Assembly (NCBI GenBank): GCA_016703335.1
Contig: JADJCG010000003.1
Location: forward strand, 62,001-126,000
Source: Caulobacteraceae bacterium
Lineage (GTDB): Bacteria > Pseudomonadota > Alphaproteobacteria > Caulobacterales > Aquidulcibacteraceae
Direction: 5' to 3'
DNA: 64,000 nucleotides
Shown here: one piece after another, positions 49,103 to 59,698 of the stretch
How positions within the stretch are numbered: position 1 is the first letter of the stretch
How the letters are laid out: each line of letters opens with the position of its first letter
Position numbers and translations under genes: made by a program
Notes under the pieces: generated by a model
What the model saw: the letters and a program-made list of their open reading frames with translations, nothing else
The model's database searches: none
Told to the model about the DNA's origin: nothing

Positions 49103-50017
49103 ATGGAAGAGCGCCTGCCAGCTTCCTCGATGCCGACTTTGCGGCAATTGCAGTTTTTGACGGCGTTGCGGGCCGAGGGGAGCTTCGTCGCCGCCGCCGA
49201 GGCGGTGGGGGTGACGCAGCCTACTCTGTCTGCAGGGATTAAGGATTTGGAGGTGACCCTCGGCGCTTTGCTGGTCGAGCGCGGGCGGCTGGGGGCGGTG
49301 CTGACGCCGGCCGGTGAAGAGGCGGCGGAGCGCGCGAGCCGGGCGCTGAGTGAGGTCGAGGAACTGGTTCGCGCGGTGCAGGCGGCGGGTGAGCCCTTCT
49401 CTGGCGTATTTCGCTTGGGCGCCATCCCGACGATCGCGCCGTTCTTGCTGCCGCGTGCGTTGCCGCTGCTGAAGAAGAAGTTTCCGAAGTTGCGACTGCA
49501 GCTTCGCGAAGATTTGACCGGGCGCTTGGTTGAAGCGCTTCGGGCGCGGACGATCGACGCGGCTTTGATCGCGTTGCCGTATGCGGCGCATGGGATCGTG
49601 AGCGCGCCGATTGCAGATGATGAGTTTCTCTTTCTGTGCCCTGAAGATCATCCGCTGGCTAAGCGGAATGATCTTTCACCGGAGCATCTGAAAACGGAAG
49701 ACGTGCTGCTGCTGGAGGATGGGCATTGTTTGCGCGATCATGCGCTGGCGGCGTGCAAATTGCCGAGCAACAAAAGATCCACGGATTTCGGCGCGACCAG
49801 CTTGCATACATTGGTGCAGATGGTCGGCGGTGGCATGGGCGTGACGTTGTTGCCGAAGATCGCGGCTGAGGCAGGTGCGGCGGCGGGCGCGCACGTGGCG
49901 GTGCGCCAGTTTGCGGAGCCGATCGTTGGACGCACGCTTGGCGTTGCTTGGCGCGAGGGTGGTCAGCGCGAGGGAGAAGCGCGGATGCTGGCGGACGTGC
50001 TGCGCGAACTCTTTTAG
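49103..50017 (+). CDS. oxyR: LysR-family peroxide regulator OxyR
   Basis: 304 residues. The N-terminal winged HTH is LRQLQFLTALRAEGSFVAAA, EAVGVTQPTLSAGIKDLE. The regulatory domain holds the peroxide-sensing cysteine pair in EDGHCLRDHALAAC (residues about 209 and 218), matching OxyR Cys199/Cys208 spacing. GGMGVTLLPKIA is also typical. It activates catalase and peroxidase genes on disulfide formation; no such gene is adjacent here. ATG 49103 is used; ATG 49130 (MPTLRQLQF) may be the true start. Confidence 0.92.
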   Translation: MEERLPASSMPTLRQLQFLTALRAEGSFVAAAEAVGVTQPTLSAGIKDLEVTLGALLVERGRLGAVLTPAGEEAAERASRALSEVEELVRAVQAAGEPFSGVFRLGAIPTIAPFLLPRALPLLKKKFPKLRLQLREDLTGRLVEALRARTIDAALIALPYAAHGIVSAPIADDEFLFLCPEDHPLAKRNDLSPEHLKTEDVLLLEDGHCLRDHALAACKLPSNKRSTDFGATSLHTLVQMVGGGMGVTLLPKIAAEAGAAAGAHVAVRQFAEPIVGRTLGVAWREGGQREGEARMLADVLRELF

Positions 50018-50352
50018 GAGGTTGGCCAGTCGGGCTTGGAGAGCTGCTTGGCGAGATGCGGCAGGCGAATGACGAGCCACACCGCCGACCAGATGTTGCC
50101 GACGATGAAGATCGGCACAGCCCACAAAGCGGCGACGACCCAGGAGCGTTCGGTCAAGAACACGATCACGCTGAAGAAGACGAAGCCAACATAGAGATCG
50201 GCCAAGCTGGCGATGCCCCACGGCAATGTCACGACCACGCTGAGTTGATCGATGAATGAGCCGTGCAAGTCCTGCATGGCGACGGCAGCCCAGATGACCA
50301 GACCCAACAGGGCCAGGCCAAGAATGCCGATCACTGCGCGCAGTACGTTCAT
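50014..50352 (-). CDS. DUF1475-like small membrane protein
   Basis: 112 residues with four hydrophobic helices: AVIGILGLALLGLVIWAAV, LPWGIASLADLYVGFVFFSV, VVAALWAVPIFIVGNIWSAV. The DLYVGFxFF and FLTERSWVVAALW segments resemble DUF1475 proteins. No activity is known. The frame is intact. Its stop overlaps the oxyR stop convergently. Confidence 0.65.
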   Translation of the reverse strand: MNVLRAVIGILGLALLGLVIWAAVAMQDLHGSFIDQLSVVVTLPWGIASLADLYVGFVFFSVIVFLTERSWVVAALWAVPIFIVGNIWSAVWLVIRLPHLAKQLSKPDWPTS

Positions 50353-50529
50353 GAGCTACCTCTCCGGCGCTTGTCTCCGGGCGGGGGCGCAAAATCAAGG
50401 CGAGGCGCCGCGTTAATCGCACTGCTGAACGCGGGTTGCCTGGCGGTTCCTGCGGCGGCGGCAAAAACGGCGTGGCCTCACAGGCGTTTATGGAGCAGCT
50501 ATACGCCGCCCTCACGACCTGGAGCATCC

Positions 50530-52267
50530 ATGACCGATCTTCTCACCATCGCCGAGCGTTCTGACTTTCGGCTGACCGGACGGACCGATGAGGTCGAGAC
50601 GCTGTGCGCGGAATTTGAAAAGCGCTGGCCCGATGCGGTGCGGTCATTTGAGTACGGCCGTTCGGCGGAAGGCCGGCCTATGCGTGCGATGCTCGTGTCG
50701 CGGTGCCGTTCTCTGAATGCAGCGGAGTTGAAGGCGCGCAGCGTGCCGGTGCTGATGCTGCAAGCGGGCATCCATCCGGGCGAGAGCGACGGCAAGGACG
50801 CGGGCTTCATGGTGCTGCGCGATTTGTTGAGCGACCCTGCTTCGACTTTGTTGAATGACATCGCGGTGCTGTTCGTGCCGGCGTTCAACACGGATGGGCA
50901 TGAACGCGTCGGGCGTTGGAATCGTCCGAACCAAGTCGGGCCGGAGGAAACGGGGTGGCGTGCGACCGCGCAGAACCTCAATCTCAACCGCGATTACATG
51001 AAAGCCGAGGCGCCGGAGATGCAGGCGATGCTACGGCTGTTGAATGAGTGGGATCCGCTGGTGTGCGCGGATTTGCACGTTACGGATGGCGCTGACTTCG
51101 AGCCGGACATTTCGCTGCAAGTGGAGCCGGTGAACCAAGGCGACGCGCAGCTTTGCAAGATCGGCGTCGAGCTGCGGACAGCGCTGATTGACGATCTGGA
51201 AGCGAAAGGGTCGATCCCTTTGGCGTTTTATCCTGATCTCGTTGAGACGGATAATCCCGCGTCCGGTTTTGTGCTGACGGTGTATTCGCCGCGGTTTTCG
51301 ACGGGATATTTCCCGCAGCGCAATCGCTGGACTGGTGCTGGTCGAGACGCATTCTTGGAAGCCGTATGCGACACGAGTTCGGGTTACGCAGAATACGATC
51401 ACTGGTTTGATCAAGTTGATCGCGAGCAATGGAGCGGCTTGGTTGGGCGCGGCGCGCGGTGCGGATGCGGCGGCGGCTGCGTTGAATGGCGCGGAGATGA
51501 TTTTGGCCTATGCGTCGTCGTGGCGGGAGCCGACGGCGGGTGCGGAGGTGACGGAAGTCGATGAGACGTCCGAAGCGGAGATGATTGATTTTCGCGGATA
51601 CGCTTACATGCGCGAGACGTCAGACATCTCAGGCGCGTTGGCGACGATTTATGATCCTTCGACGCCGCAGATCTGGACTGTGCCGTATCGCAATAAGGTG
51701 AAGGCCTCACTGGTCGTGCCGGCGCCGCGTGGTGGGTATGCGATTCCTGCTGGTTGGGCGGAGATCATTGGCGCCAAGCTTGAGCATCATGGGGTGACGT
51801 TCAGTGCGCTGGAGGATGCCCGGCGGTTTGAGCGGGCTGAAGCGTTTCGCGCGACGCATGTGCGCTTCTCGGCGGGGCCGTTTGAAGGACGCATGCAAGC
51901 GACGGTGGATGGCGCCTGGGGCGAGGAAGCGGCTGAGCTGGGCGCTGGATCGTTGATCGTGCCGATCACGCAGCCGCTGTCGCGTTTGGTGATGGCGTTG
52001 CTCGAACCGCAGGCGCCGGATTCGTTGCTGTCGTGGGGCTTCTTCAACGCGTGCTTTGAGCAGAAGGAAGCGGTTGAGCCATACGTAGCCGAAGTGATCG
52101 CGCGCGATATCTTGGCGAACGATTTGGAGGCGCGGACGGAGTTCAATCGGCGCTTGGCTGAGGATGCGGCGTTCGCTGCGAGTGCTGATGCGCGGCTTGA
52201 GTTTTTCCTGCGCCGGCACGTGTCTTGGGATGCGCACTATATGCGCTATCCGGTGCTTCGGATTTAG
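50530..52267 (+). CDS. M14 family zinc carboxypeptidase, one frameshift
   Basis: About 578 residues from ATG 50530 (MTDLLTIAERSDFRLTGRTD). The M14 zinc motif HPGESDGKDAGFM (HxxE) sits in MLQAGIHPGES. RWNRPNQVGPEETGWRATAQ, NLNLNRDYMKAEAPE and the third zinc His in CADLHVTDGADFE follow. The frame changes near 51335-51345 into LVETHSWKPYATRV, whose Glu is the likely catalytic base, and runs to RYPVLRI. The second half is a long extra domain with no visible motif. No signal peptide is seen, so a cytoplasmic role or a lost leader is possible. Confidence 0.83.
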
Positions 52268-52273
52268 CGGCGC

Positions 52274-52767
52274 TTACGAGCTGTCGAACGCGGGCTGAAC
52301 CGGCGTGTGCGCAGAGAAGAGCAGATCCGCCACTGGCGCGACGATGACGAGGCGCCGGGGCGCAGGCCTTTGCGGATGCGCCTTAGGAAATAGGCGATGG
52401 CGCGCTCGGGGTTTTGCAGCGCGTCGAGGAGCGCGAAGACGCGATCGAGGGCGCTGGCTTTGCGGGCGCGGATGTTGGCGCGTTTGTAGAAGAGGTGGCC
52501 GCGCGAGAGCGCGACGCGAAAGCCAGGCGGCGCGGCGGCGGGGCGGCGCGTTTTGTTTGGCAGTGGGCCGAGGCGCGCGACGGCGTGCAGGAAGAGCGTG
52601 AATTCCACGGCGCGCTCGGCATAGCGCAGCGTGTCGCGCAGTTTTTGGCTGCGGCCGCTGAAGCCCCAGCGTGCGAGCACGCCGAACAGCCAGCACACAA
52701 AACGCAGCGCCGAAGCGCTGTACGCTTCGACACGGGTTTCATTGAGGAGGGGCGGTAGATGCTTCAA
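52274..52767 (-). CDS. hypothetical basic protein, C-terminus frameshifted
   Basis: From ATG 52767 (MKHLPPLLNETRVEAYSASA) a helical region (LRFVCWLFGVLARWGFSGRS, AVEFTLFLHAVARLGPLPNK) and a basic region end RRIRKGLRP. The open frame continues to 52264 as SSSSRQWRICSS, which looks wrong. Shifting near 52360 gives RRLVIVAPVADLLFSAHTPV and ends QPAFDSS at 52274. About 164 residues. I do not recognise the family. Confidence 0.55.
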
Positions 52768-52904
52768 GGCGCGGCCAGTTTAGGGCCGTTGTGAAGCTGT
52801 TGGATTGACTAGGGGCTGTGGTGTTTGTTTTCAGCGGGTTGGCTGGAAAATGTGTTGGATAGAGGCGGCGGTTATCCCCGGATTAGTTGGATGTCCGCTT
52901 TTCC

Positions 52905-53860
<956 letters not shown>

Positions 53861-53963
53861 TGGCTCCCGTGCGGCGTGCCCAGGAAACTCCGAGACTGCT
53901 GGGCATGCATCCAACGGCAACTTCGGGCCAATTGCAGACCTTCGCGCGAACTGTCGTCAGTTC

Positions 53964-54239
53964 TCAGCGCACCGTCTCCTTCGGCTTGGAGATTTCTTGT
54001 GCTTTTGGCTCTGACTTGAACTTTGGCTTGGGCAGGAGGCGGAAGCGGGATTGGCACCAGGCGAAGTCGATGCCGATGTCGAGCAAGGCGTCGGAGCGGC
54101 CGCAGGGGCAGGCGAATTCCATGACCGCGCCGACGATGTAGGTCTCGCCGGCGACCAGCGGGACTTCTTCGCCGGTCAAATGATTGGGCGCGGCGTTGAC
54201 GCACAGAACCAGATCGCCGGGGCCGACAGCGTCGCTCAT
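53964..54239 (-). CDS. hypothetical small protein
   Basis: 91 residues from ATG 54239: MSDAVGPGDLVLCVNAAPNH, LTGEEVPLVAGETYIVGAVM, CPCGRSDALLDIGIDFAWCQ and a basic Lys/Pro tail. The GDLVLCV and GETYIV pattern recalls small SH3-like barrel proteins common near phage or mobile genes. The four cysteines (one CPC) could bind a metal. Function unknown. It lies next to the abnormal GC region, so its 3' end may be affected. Confidence 0.6.
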   Translation of the reverse strand: MSDAVGPGDLVLCVNAAPNHLTGEEVPLVAGETYIVGAVMEFACPCGRSDALLDIGIDFAWCQSRFRLLPKPKFKSEPKAQEISKPKETVR

Positions 54240-54253
54240 GGGCGGAGTTTACG

Positions 54254-54393
54254 CCCCTTCTCCCTTGCGGAGAAGGGGGCGGGGGATGAGGGGCGGAGAT
54301 GCGCGTGCGGTGTTTGCAGGTTTGGTTGCGTTTAGTTTTGGAAGAGCGCGCTGGCTGAACGCCCCTAACCCCCTCTCCGCGAGGGAGAGGGGG
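54254..54393. repeat. paired C/T-rich hairpin repeats, copies 2 and 3
   Basis: CCCCTTCTCC (from 54254) pairs with GGAGAAGGGG (to about 54278), and CCCCCTCTCC (54369-54378) pairs perfectly with GGAGAGGGGG (54384-54393). The second lies just after the stop of the minus-strand S9 peptidase and may terminate it. These hairpins occur in intergenic DNA of many alphaproteobacteria. Confidence 0.6.
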
Positions 54394-54404
54394 AATCGAT
54401 GGGC

Positions 54405-56519
54405 TTAGTCCATTAGGCGTTGCATCAGGTACGTGTACTCGAGGGAGCGGCGCCTTGCGGCTTCGTTGAGGTTGGCGGCGGCGGCGTGGCCGCCGTCGAT
54501 GTTTTCGTAATAGAGGACCGGCATGCCGAGTTCGAGCATGCGGGCGACGTATTTGCGCGCGTGGCCGGGATGGACGCGGTCGTCTTTGGTTGAGGTGACG
54601 ACGAGCGGCATTGGGAAATCATCGCGGCGGCGCAGGTTTTGGTACGGCGAGATGGTCTCCAGGAAGGCGCGCTCTTCTGGGTTCGAGGGCGAGCCGTATT
54701 CGTCGACCCATGAGGCGCCGGCGAGGAGTTGGTCGTAGCGCAGCATGTCGAGCAGCGGCACTTGCACGACAGCGGCGTTGATCATCTCGGGATGTTGATT
54801 GAGCATGACGCCCATCAGCAAGCCGCCGTTCGAGCCGCCCATGATGCCGAGACGGCGCGCGCTGGTGATGCGGCGTTCAACGAGATCGCGTTCGACGGCG
54901 TAGAAGTCATCGTAGATGACTTGGCGATGGGTGCGCAGGCCAGCTTGGTGCCACGCGGGGCCGAACTCCCCGCCGCCGCGGATGTTGGCCATGACGTAGA
55001 CGCCGCCGCGATCGAGCCAGAGTTTGCCGACGTTGGGCGAGTAGGCTGGCGTGTTGGAGACTTGGAAGCCGCCATACGCGTAGAGCAGAGTTGGATTCTG
55101 GCCGTTGAGCGGCATGTCGCGGCGATGCAACACGAAGTACGGCACGCGCGTGCCGTCGGCGCTGACGGCTTCAAATTGCTCGGAGATGTAGGGCGATGAA
55201 TCGAATTGCGCTGGGAGTGAGCGCAATGAGCGCGCGCGGGTCGCGCGTTGGTCGAGTGCGTAGAGTGTATCGGGCGTCAGGTAGTCGTCGAAGACGGCGA
55301 AGGCTTGGCTTTCGGTCGGCGATGAGCCGGCCATGCTGACGGAGCCGTTTTCAGGGAGCGCGATGTTGGTGGTGGCCCAGGCATTGCCGTTGCGGGCGAT
55401 GCGCAGGAGGCGGCCGCGGACGTTTTCGTAGCCGGCGACGATGATGGCGTCGTGCGTGATTGAAACGCCTTCGATGGATTGGCGCGGGTTTGGTGCGAAA
55501 AGCACGGTCACGTTCGGGTTCTCGATGCCGCTTTCGCTGAGCGGATAGGCGATCAGCGCGCCCTGCGGATGGCCGCGCCAGGCTTCCTGCAACGTGGCAA
55601 TGAGATAGCCCTGATAGACGCCAGCGATGGACGATTTCGGCGGCAGGTTGATCTGCTGCGGCTGTGCGCCGTCGAGACGGAAGTTGGTGGATTCGAAGAA
55701 GGTGGTTGCGCGCACCGCGATCGGGACGCGCGTGCCGTCGGTGTCCTGCAGAACGCCGGCGAACATGCCGACGTCGCTCGATTGTCCGCGCGTGAGCTCA
55801 GTGGCAGAAGCGAGCGGCGTGCCGCGCGTCCAGCGCTTCACGACGAACGGGTAGCCGCTTTCCGTCATCGTGCCGGGGCCCCAATCGGTGGCGACGAGCA
55901 GCGTGTTGCGATCCAGCCAGGTCACGCCGGACTTGGCTTCGGGCAGGACGAAGCCGTTGGCGACGAAGCGGCGCGTGGCCATGTCGTATTCGCGATAAGT
56001 GGTCGCGTCCTTGCCGCCATCGGAGAGCGCGACGAGGCAGAGCGTTGTGTCTTCGAGGCAGTCGATGCCTTTGAAGACCCAGTTGGCGTTTTCGGCCGTG
56101 GCGATGGCATCGATGTCGAGCACGGTTTCCCAAGTGGGGTTGCCGTTGCGCGCGAAGTCGGTGAGGCGCGCGCGGCGATAGATGCCGCGGACGTGCGCTT
56201 CGTCTTGCCAGAAATTGTAATAGTAGCCGTCGAAGATGCCGCCGAGCGGCAGACGATCGCGGCTGTTGGCGAGGGCGGTGGCGTCGGCCAGCAATTGCGG
56301 GAAGCGCGGATCGTTTTCGAGTTGCGGCAGCGAGCGCGCGTTTTGCCCGCGCACCCATGTCAGCGCCCGCTCGCCTTCGACGTCTTCCAGCCACAGATAC
56401 GGATCTTCGGCATTCATGGCGGGCGTCGTCTCCGTGGTGGCGGTTGTGGTGCTGGAGGCGCTGGCGCAGGCGGCAAGCGCGAGCGCCAGGGCGGTGGCGG
56501 CGAGAATGGCTAAACGCAT
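54405..56519 (-). CDS. prolyl oligopeptidase family (S9A) serine peptidase, lipoprotein
   Basis: About 704 residues from ATG 56519 with a lipoprotein signal (AILAATALALALAACAS). NAEDPYLWLEDVEGERALTW is the classical S9A opening, followed by a seven-bladed propeller. The hydrolase domain has ANIRGGGEFGPAWHQAGLR, catalytic Ser in GIMGGSNGGLLMGVML, Asp in TSTKDDRVHPGHARK and His in NIDGGHAAAANL. It cleaves proline-containing peptides, probably in the periplasm. The frame is intact over 2.1 kb. Confidence 0.93.
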   Translation of the reverse strand: MRLAILAATALALALAACASASSTTTATTETTPAMNAEDPYLWLEDVEGERALTWVRGQNARSLPQLENDPRFPQLLADATALANSRDRLPLGGIFDGYYYNFWQDEAHVRGIYRRARLTDFARNGNPTWETVLDIDAIATAENANWVFKGIDCLEDTTLCLVALSDGGKDATTYREYDMATRRFVANGFVLPEAKSGVTWLDRNTLLVATDWGPGTMTESGYPFVVKRWTRGTPLASATELTRGQSSDVGMFAGVLQDTDGTRVPIAVRATTFFESTNFRLDGAQPQQINLPPKSSIAGVYQGYLIATLQEAWRGHPQGALIAYPLSESGIENPNVTVLFAPNPRQSIEGVSITHDAIIVAGYENVRGRLLRIARNGNAWATTNIALPENGSVSMAGSSPTESQAFAVFDDYLTPDTLYALDQRATRARSLRSLPAQFDSSPYISEQFEAVSADGTRVPYFVLHRRDMPLNGQNPTLLYAYGGFQVSNTPAYSPNVGKLWLDRGGVYVMANIRGGGEFGPAWHQAGLRTHRQVIYDDFYAVERDLVERRITSARRLGIMGGSNGGLLMGVMLNQHPEMINAAVVQVPLLDMLRYDQLLAGASWVDEYGSPSNPEERAFLETISPYQNLRRRDDFPMPLVVTSTKDDRVHPGHARKYVARMLELGMPVLYYENIDGGHAAAANLNEAARRRSLEYTYLMQRLMD

Positions 56520-56643
56520 GGATAGGTCCCTCAATCCCCGGTTTGACGCGCAACCAAGCAGATTGTGACGGGCCGGGAAAGGCTTTCGCGACGCTTGGCG
56601 ACGCCATGGCGCGGCGAGGCGAAACACCTTACACTGAGCGCCG

Positions 56644-57459
56644 ATGCGCTATTTCAAAATGAACGGCTGCGGCAACGACTTTGTCATCATCGATGCACGG
56701 TCACGCGGGTCGCTGCCGTTGTCACCGGCGCAAGCGCAGGCGATCGCCGATCGCGATACGGGGCTTGGATGCGATCAAGTGATCGCGGTGGAGCGGTCTA
56801 TTCGCGGCGATGCGTACATGCGCATTTGGAATTCGAGCGGCGGCGAAGTGGAGGCGTGCGGGAACGCAACGCGCTGCGTGGCGTGGCTGTTGATGGAAGA
56901 AGGCGGCGCCGCGACGCGCCGGATCGAAACGCCGGCGGGGATTCTCTACGCTGAGCGGCGCGCTGAAAAACTCATCACTGTCGACATGGGTTCGCCGCTG
57001 CTGCGCTGGGAAGAGATTCCAATCTCGAAAGCGATGGACACGGCGCAGCTCGATTTTGAAGCGGGCGGCTTGAGCGGGCCCGGCGCGGCGAACATGGGCA
57101 ACCCACACGTGGTGTTCTTTGTGAACGACGTGCGCGCGGTGCCGATCGACACGCTGGGGCCAAAGGTCGAGCATGATCCGTTGTTCCCGCAGCGTGTGAA
57201 TGTCGGTTTTGCGGAGGTGCGTTCGCCTGAGCAGATCCGTCTGCGTGTCTGGGAGCGCGGGACGGGGCTGACTAAGGCGTGCGGGACTGGCGCTTGCGCG
57301 GCAGTGGTCGCGGCGCACCGGCAGGGCCGCACCGGGCGTAAGGTTGAAATCCTCGCCGATGGCGGTTCACTTGAGATTGAATGGCGCGCTGGCGACGATC
57401 GCGTACTTATGACGGGGCCGATCGAACTCGAATCCACCGGGGAATTGCCCGCCGCATGA
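56644..57459 (+). CDS. dapF: diaminopimelate epimerase
   Basis: 271 residues. MRYFKMNGCGNDFVIIDARS, the first catalytic Cys near residue 72 in EACGNATRCVAW, and the second near residue 213 in GTGLTKACGTGACAAVVAAH. MGNPHVVFFV is also typical. It converts LL-DAP to meso-DAP for lysine and peptidoglycan synthesis in the cytoplasm. The frame is intact. In many alphaproteobacteria dapF precedes mtaB-ftsY; here it is 18 kb away. Its stop overlaps the next start. Confidence 0.97.
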   Translation: MRYFKMNGCGNDFVIIDARSRGSLPLSPAQAQAIADRDTGLGCDQVIAVERSIRGDAYMRIWNSSGGEVEACGNATRCVAWLLMEEGGAATRRIETPAGILYAERRAEKLITVDMGSPLLRWEEIPISKAMDTAQLDFEAGGLSGPGAANMGNPHVVFFVNDVRAVPIDTLGPKVEHDPLFPQRVNVGFAEVRSPEQIRLRVWERGTGLTKACGTGACAAVVAAHRQGRTGRKVEILADGGSLEIEWRAGDDRVLMTGPIELESTGELPAA

Positions 57460-57881
57460 GACACGCCGTCGCCAGCCTGCTGTTCGTGACCGCCTGCGCC
57501 ACGGGAGCTTCGGAAACGCCGCCGGACCAGCAGCTGCGTGGTTGCTGGATCAACCGCGACGTTGGCGCGACGACGATGCGCTGGCTGCCGGACCGGTCGC
57601 GGCCGGATGTGCTGGCCGGTGCGCGCTTGGTCTATCGCCAATCTGGGCCGCCGGTTTCAACGCGCTACACGCTTGAGCCATCGGACGAAGGCCATTCGAT
57701 GTGCGAACTCGGCGCCGATGGGGCGGCCACCGAGTGTTGGCGCGTAGCGCGCGGTGAAGGCGGCACGCTCGACGGTGGGCGCGTGTTCATCGATGCGCAT
57801 GGCGAGCGTCTGCGGATTGCTGTTGTCGGCGATGGGCCCGAGCAATTGATCTTCCAAGGCAATCGGGACGGCTGCGATTGA
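57456..57881 (+). CDS. hypothetical lipoprotein-like protein
   Basis: 141 residues from ATG 57456, overlapping the dapF stop by four bases. The leader MRHAVASLLFVTACATGASE has a lipobox-like VTAC. The mature part (GCWINRDVGATTMRWLPDRS, MCELGADGAATECWRVARGE, EQLIFQGNRDGCD) has several cysteines and resembles small lipocalin-like or META-type envelope proteins only vaguely. The frame is intact and part of a coupled run dapF - this gene - VOC gene. Confidence 0.72.
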   Translation: MRHAVASLLFVTACATGASETPPDQQLRGCWINRDVGATTMRWLPDRSRPDVLAGARLVYRQSGPPVSTRYTLEPSDEGHSMCELGADGAATECWRVARGEGGTLDGGRVFIDAHGERLRIAVVGDGPEQLIFQGNRDGCD

Positions 57882-58666
57882 TCAGCGGCTTTGATCATGT
57901 CGTCATCGCTGTGCGCGACATCGCGGATGGCGTGGCGGCGTATGAGACTTTGTTAGGACGCAAAGCGGGGCCGGTTGCGACACGTGACGATGTTGCGACG
58001 GCGATTTTCTCAACCTCGAATCTTCTCGTTGAGCTGATGGCGCCAGTGGGGCCGGGCGCCGAGCGTCTGCGCGCTGCGCTTGATGATGGTGGCGAGGGGT
58101 TGAAGAGTCTGGTGTTCGCGACGCCGGATTTGGAGCGGATGCGTACGCGCTGCGAGCGCGTGGCGTTGGCGCCGGAAGCGATCGTTGAGCGCGATGGCGC
58201 GCGAAGCTTTCGTGCGAGCACGGAGCGGACGCACGGGGCGCGAATTTTTCTGATGCAACGTGATGAGTCGCTCGCGCGTGAGAGCGGCGCGGTGTCTGGG
58301 TTGGATCACATCGTCATTCGCACACCTGATGCAGAGCGCGCCGCGGCGCTTTATGGCGCACGGCTCGGGCTCGACATGCGGCTCGATCGGGAGGTCATGG
58401 GCCGGCGGCTGATGTTCTTTCGCTGTGGCGACGCGATTGTGGAGATCATTCGCGACGACACGCTGGCGGATCGGCGAGACAGGCTCTGGGGGCTCTCGTG
58501 GCGCGTTGCTGATGCCGATGTGGCTCGCGAACGGCTCGCAAATGCAAGATGGAATGTCTCTGAGGTACGCACGGGCATGAAGCCCGGTACGCGCGTTTTC
58601 ACGGTGCGCGATAAAACGGGCGGTGTCCCCACCCTGATGGTCCAGCCGAGCCCGAAGCGCGATTGA
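57878..58666 (+). CDS. VOC (glyoxalase/bleomycin resistance-like) protein
   Basis: 262 residues from TTG 57878, whose TTGA overlaps the previous stop. Two VOC half-domains: GFDHVVIAVRDIADGVAAYE, then GLDHIVIRTPDAERAAALYG with RLMFFRCGDAIVEIIRDD and LWGLSWRVADADVARERL. The arrangement matches glyoxalase-like (Glyoxalase_3-type) proteins. Metal ligands would be the His of each FDHVV/LDHIV strand and later Glu residues. Substrate unknown. The frame is intact. Confidence 0.83.
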   Translation: MISGFDHVVIAVRDIADGVAAYETLLGRKAGPVATRDDVATAIFSTSNLLVELMAPVGPGAERLRAALDDGGEGLKSLVFATPDLERMRTRCERVALAPEAIVERDGARSFRASTERTHGARIFLMQRDESLARESGAVSGLDHIVIRTPDAERAAALYGARLGLDMRLDREVMGRRLMFFRCGDAIVEIIRDDTLADRRDRLWGLSWRVADADVARERLANARWNVSEVRTGMKPGTRVFTVRDKTGGVPTLMVQPSPKRD

Positions 58667-58720
58667 TCTTGTCATGTCCGCGGGTCATGCTTGTTCCCTA
58701 GCCACGACGGGGGACACGAC

Positions 58721-59698
58721 ATGGCCGACAAACAAGCTCTCAACGCCACATTTTTCGCTTTTCGCAAACGCGAGAAAGCGGTGCTGTTACCGGCAACGCT
58801 CGTCTTCGCGGTGCTTGCGATAGGGATGTTCGTGGGCTTCACGGCCCTGAACTGGCAAGCGTTCGTCGATTACATGAACTGGGCGGCTAGTGTCAGTGCG
58901 TCGAACGCGACGGCGGCCGCAAACGGGACCCCGCCCTCTATGGATGCGATGATGCCGCCGCAAAGCGTGATGGCGATTGGGCCGGCCTATCTCCTGTTGC
59001 TGCTTGGCTATTACATCCTTCTCGCGTCGTACGAAGCAGCATGCCTGCGTTGGATGATCCACGGGGAGACCGGCGGGCTATTCGGGCTCACGCTCGGCGC
59101 CGATACCTGGCGCGTGTATTTCAGCTACTGGATTTGGCTGTTGCTCCTCATCGTCTTCTACATCGTCTGCGCGATTGTTGCGGGCGGTGCGGTAGCCTCT
59201 GTGGTGATTGGCATGCAAGGCGGAGCAGAGCCCTCGGCAAGCACGGTGATCGTGCCGCTCATCGCCGGGTTCCTCATGTTGTGCGCGCTGATTTATTTCG
59301 GCGTTCGCTTTGCGCCTGCAGCAGCGACGTCGATTGCTCGAAAGAAGTTTGCATTCTTCGATGCGTGGACCGTTTCCAAGGGTCGTTTCTGGGGCTTGTT
59401 GGGCGCGTTCGTGCTGCTGTTCTTGATGTTCTTCGTGTTCGTCATCGCCGTGGAGGTGGCGTTCGTCGTCATGGTCGGTATGAGCGCCATGGGCAATATC
59501 GGCCATGCCGAGCCGCAGAGCGCAGAAGAGGCGTTCCGTGCATTCGCGACACCTCAGTACATGGCCGGGGTCATCGCAATCATCCTGGCGATGAGCGTCG
59601 CGTCAATGATGTTCTACGTCGCTCTATTCGGCGTGAATGCGCGCGCCGCAGCATTGGCGCTTGAAGAAGGCAAAATCACAGGAAGCAGTGGCAAATGA
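58721..59698 (+). CDS. multi-pass membrane protein, paralog array member 1
   Basis: 325 residues from ATG 58721 (MADKQALNATFFAFRKREKA). About six helices. The hallmark shared with the next two genes is YEAACLRWMIHGETGGLFGL followed by GADTWRVYFSYWIWLLL, and the tail motif FGVNARAAALALEEGK. No known family is evident to me; the RKREK/RRERH N-terminal amphipathic start is also shared. The stop overlaps the next start (ATGA), so the genes are coupled. Confidence 0.78.
   Translation: MADKQALNATFFAFRKREKAVLLPATLVFAVLAIGMFVGFTALNWQAFVDYMNWAASVSASNATAAANGTPPSMDAMMPPQSVMAIGPAYLLLLLGYYILLASYEAACLRWMIHGETGGLFGLTLGADTWRVYFSYWIWLLLLIVFYIVCAIVAGGAVASVVIGMQGGAEPSASTVIVPLIAGFLMLCALIYFGVRFAPAAATSIARKKFAFFDAWTVSKGRFWGLLGAFVLLFLMFFVFVIAVEVAFVVMVGMSAMGNIGHAEPQSAEEAFRAFATPQYMAGVIAIILAMSVASMMFYVALFGVNARAAALALEEGKITGSSGK

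Noticed and set aside
55479..56513. A 344-codon plus-strand frame antisense to the prolyl oligopeptidase
   Set aside because: The minus-strand gene is intact with a full catalytic triad; the antisense frame is compositional.
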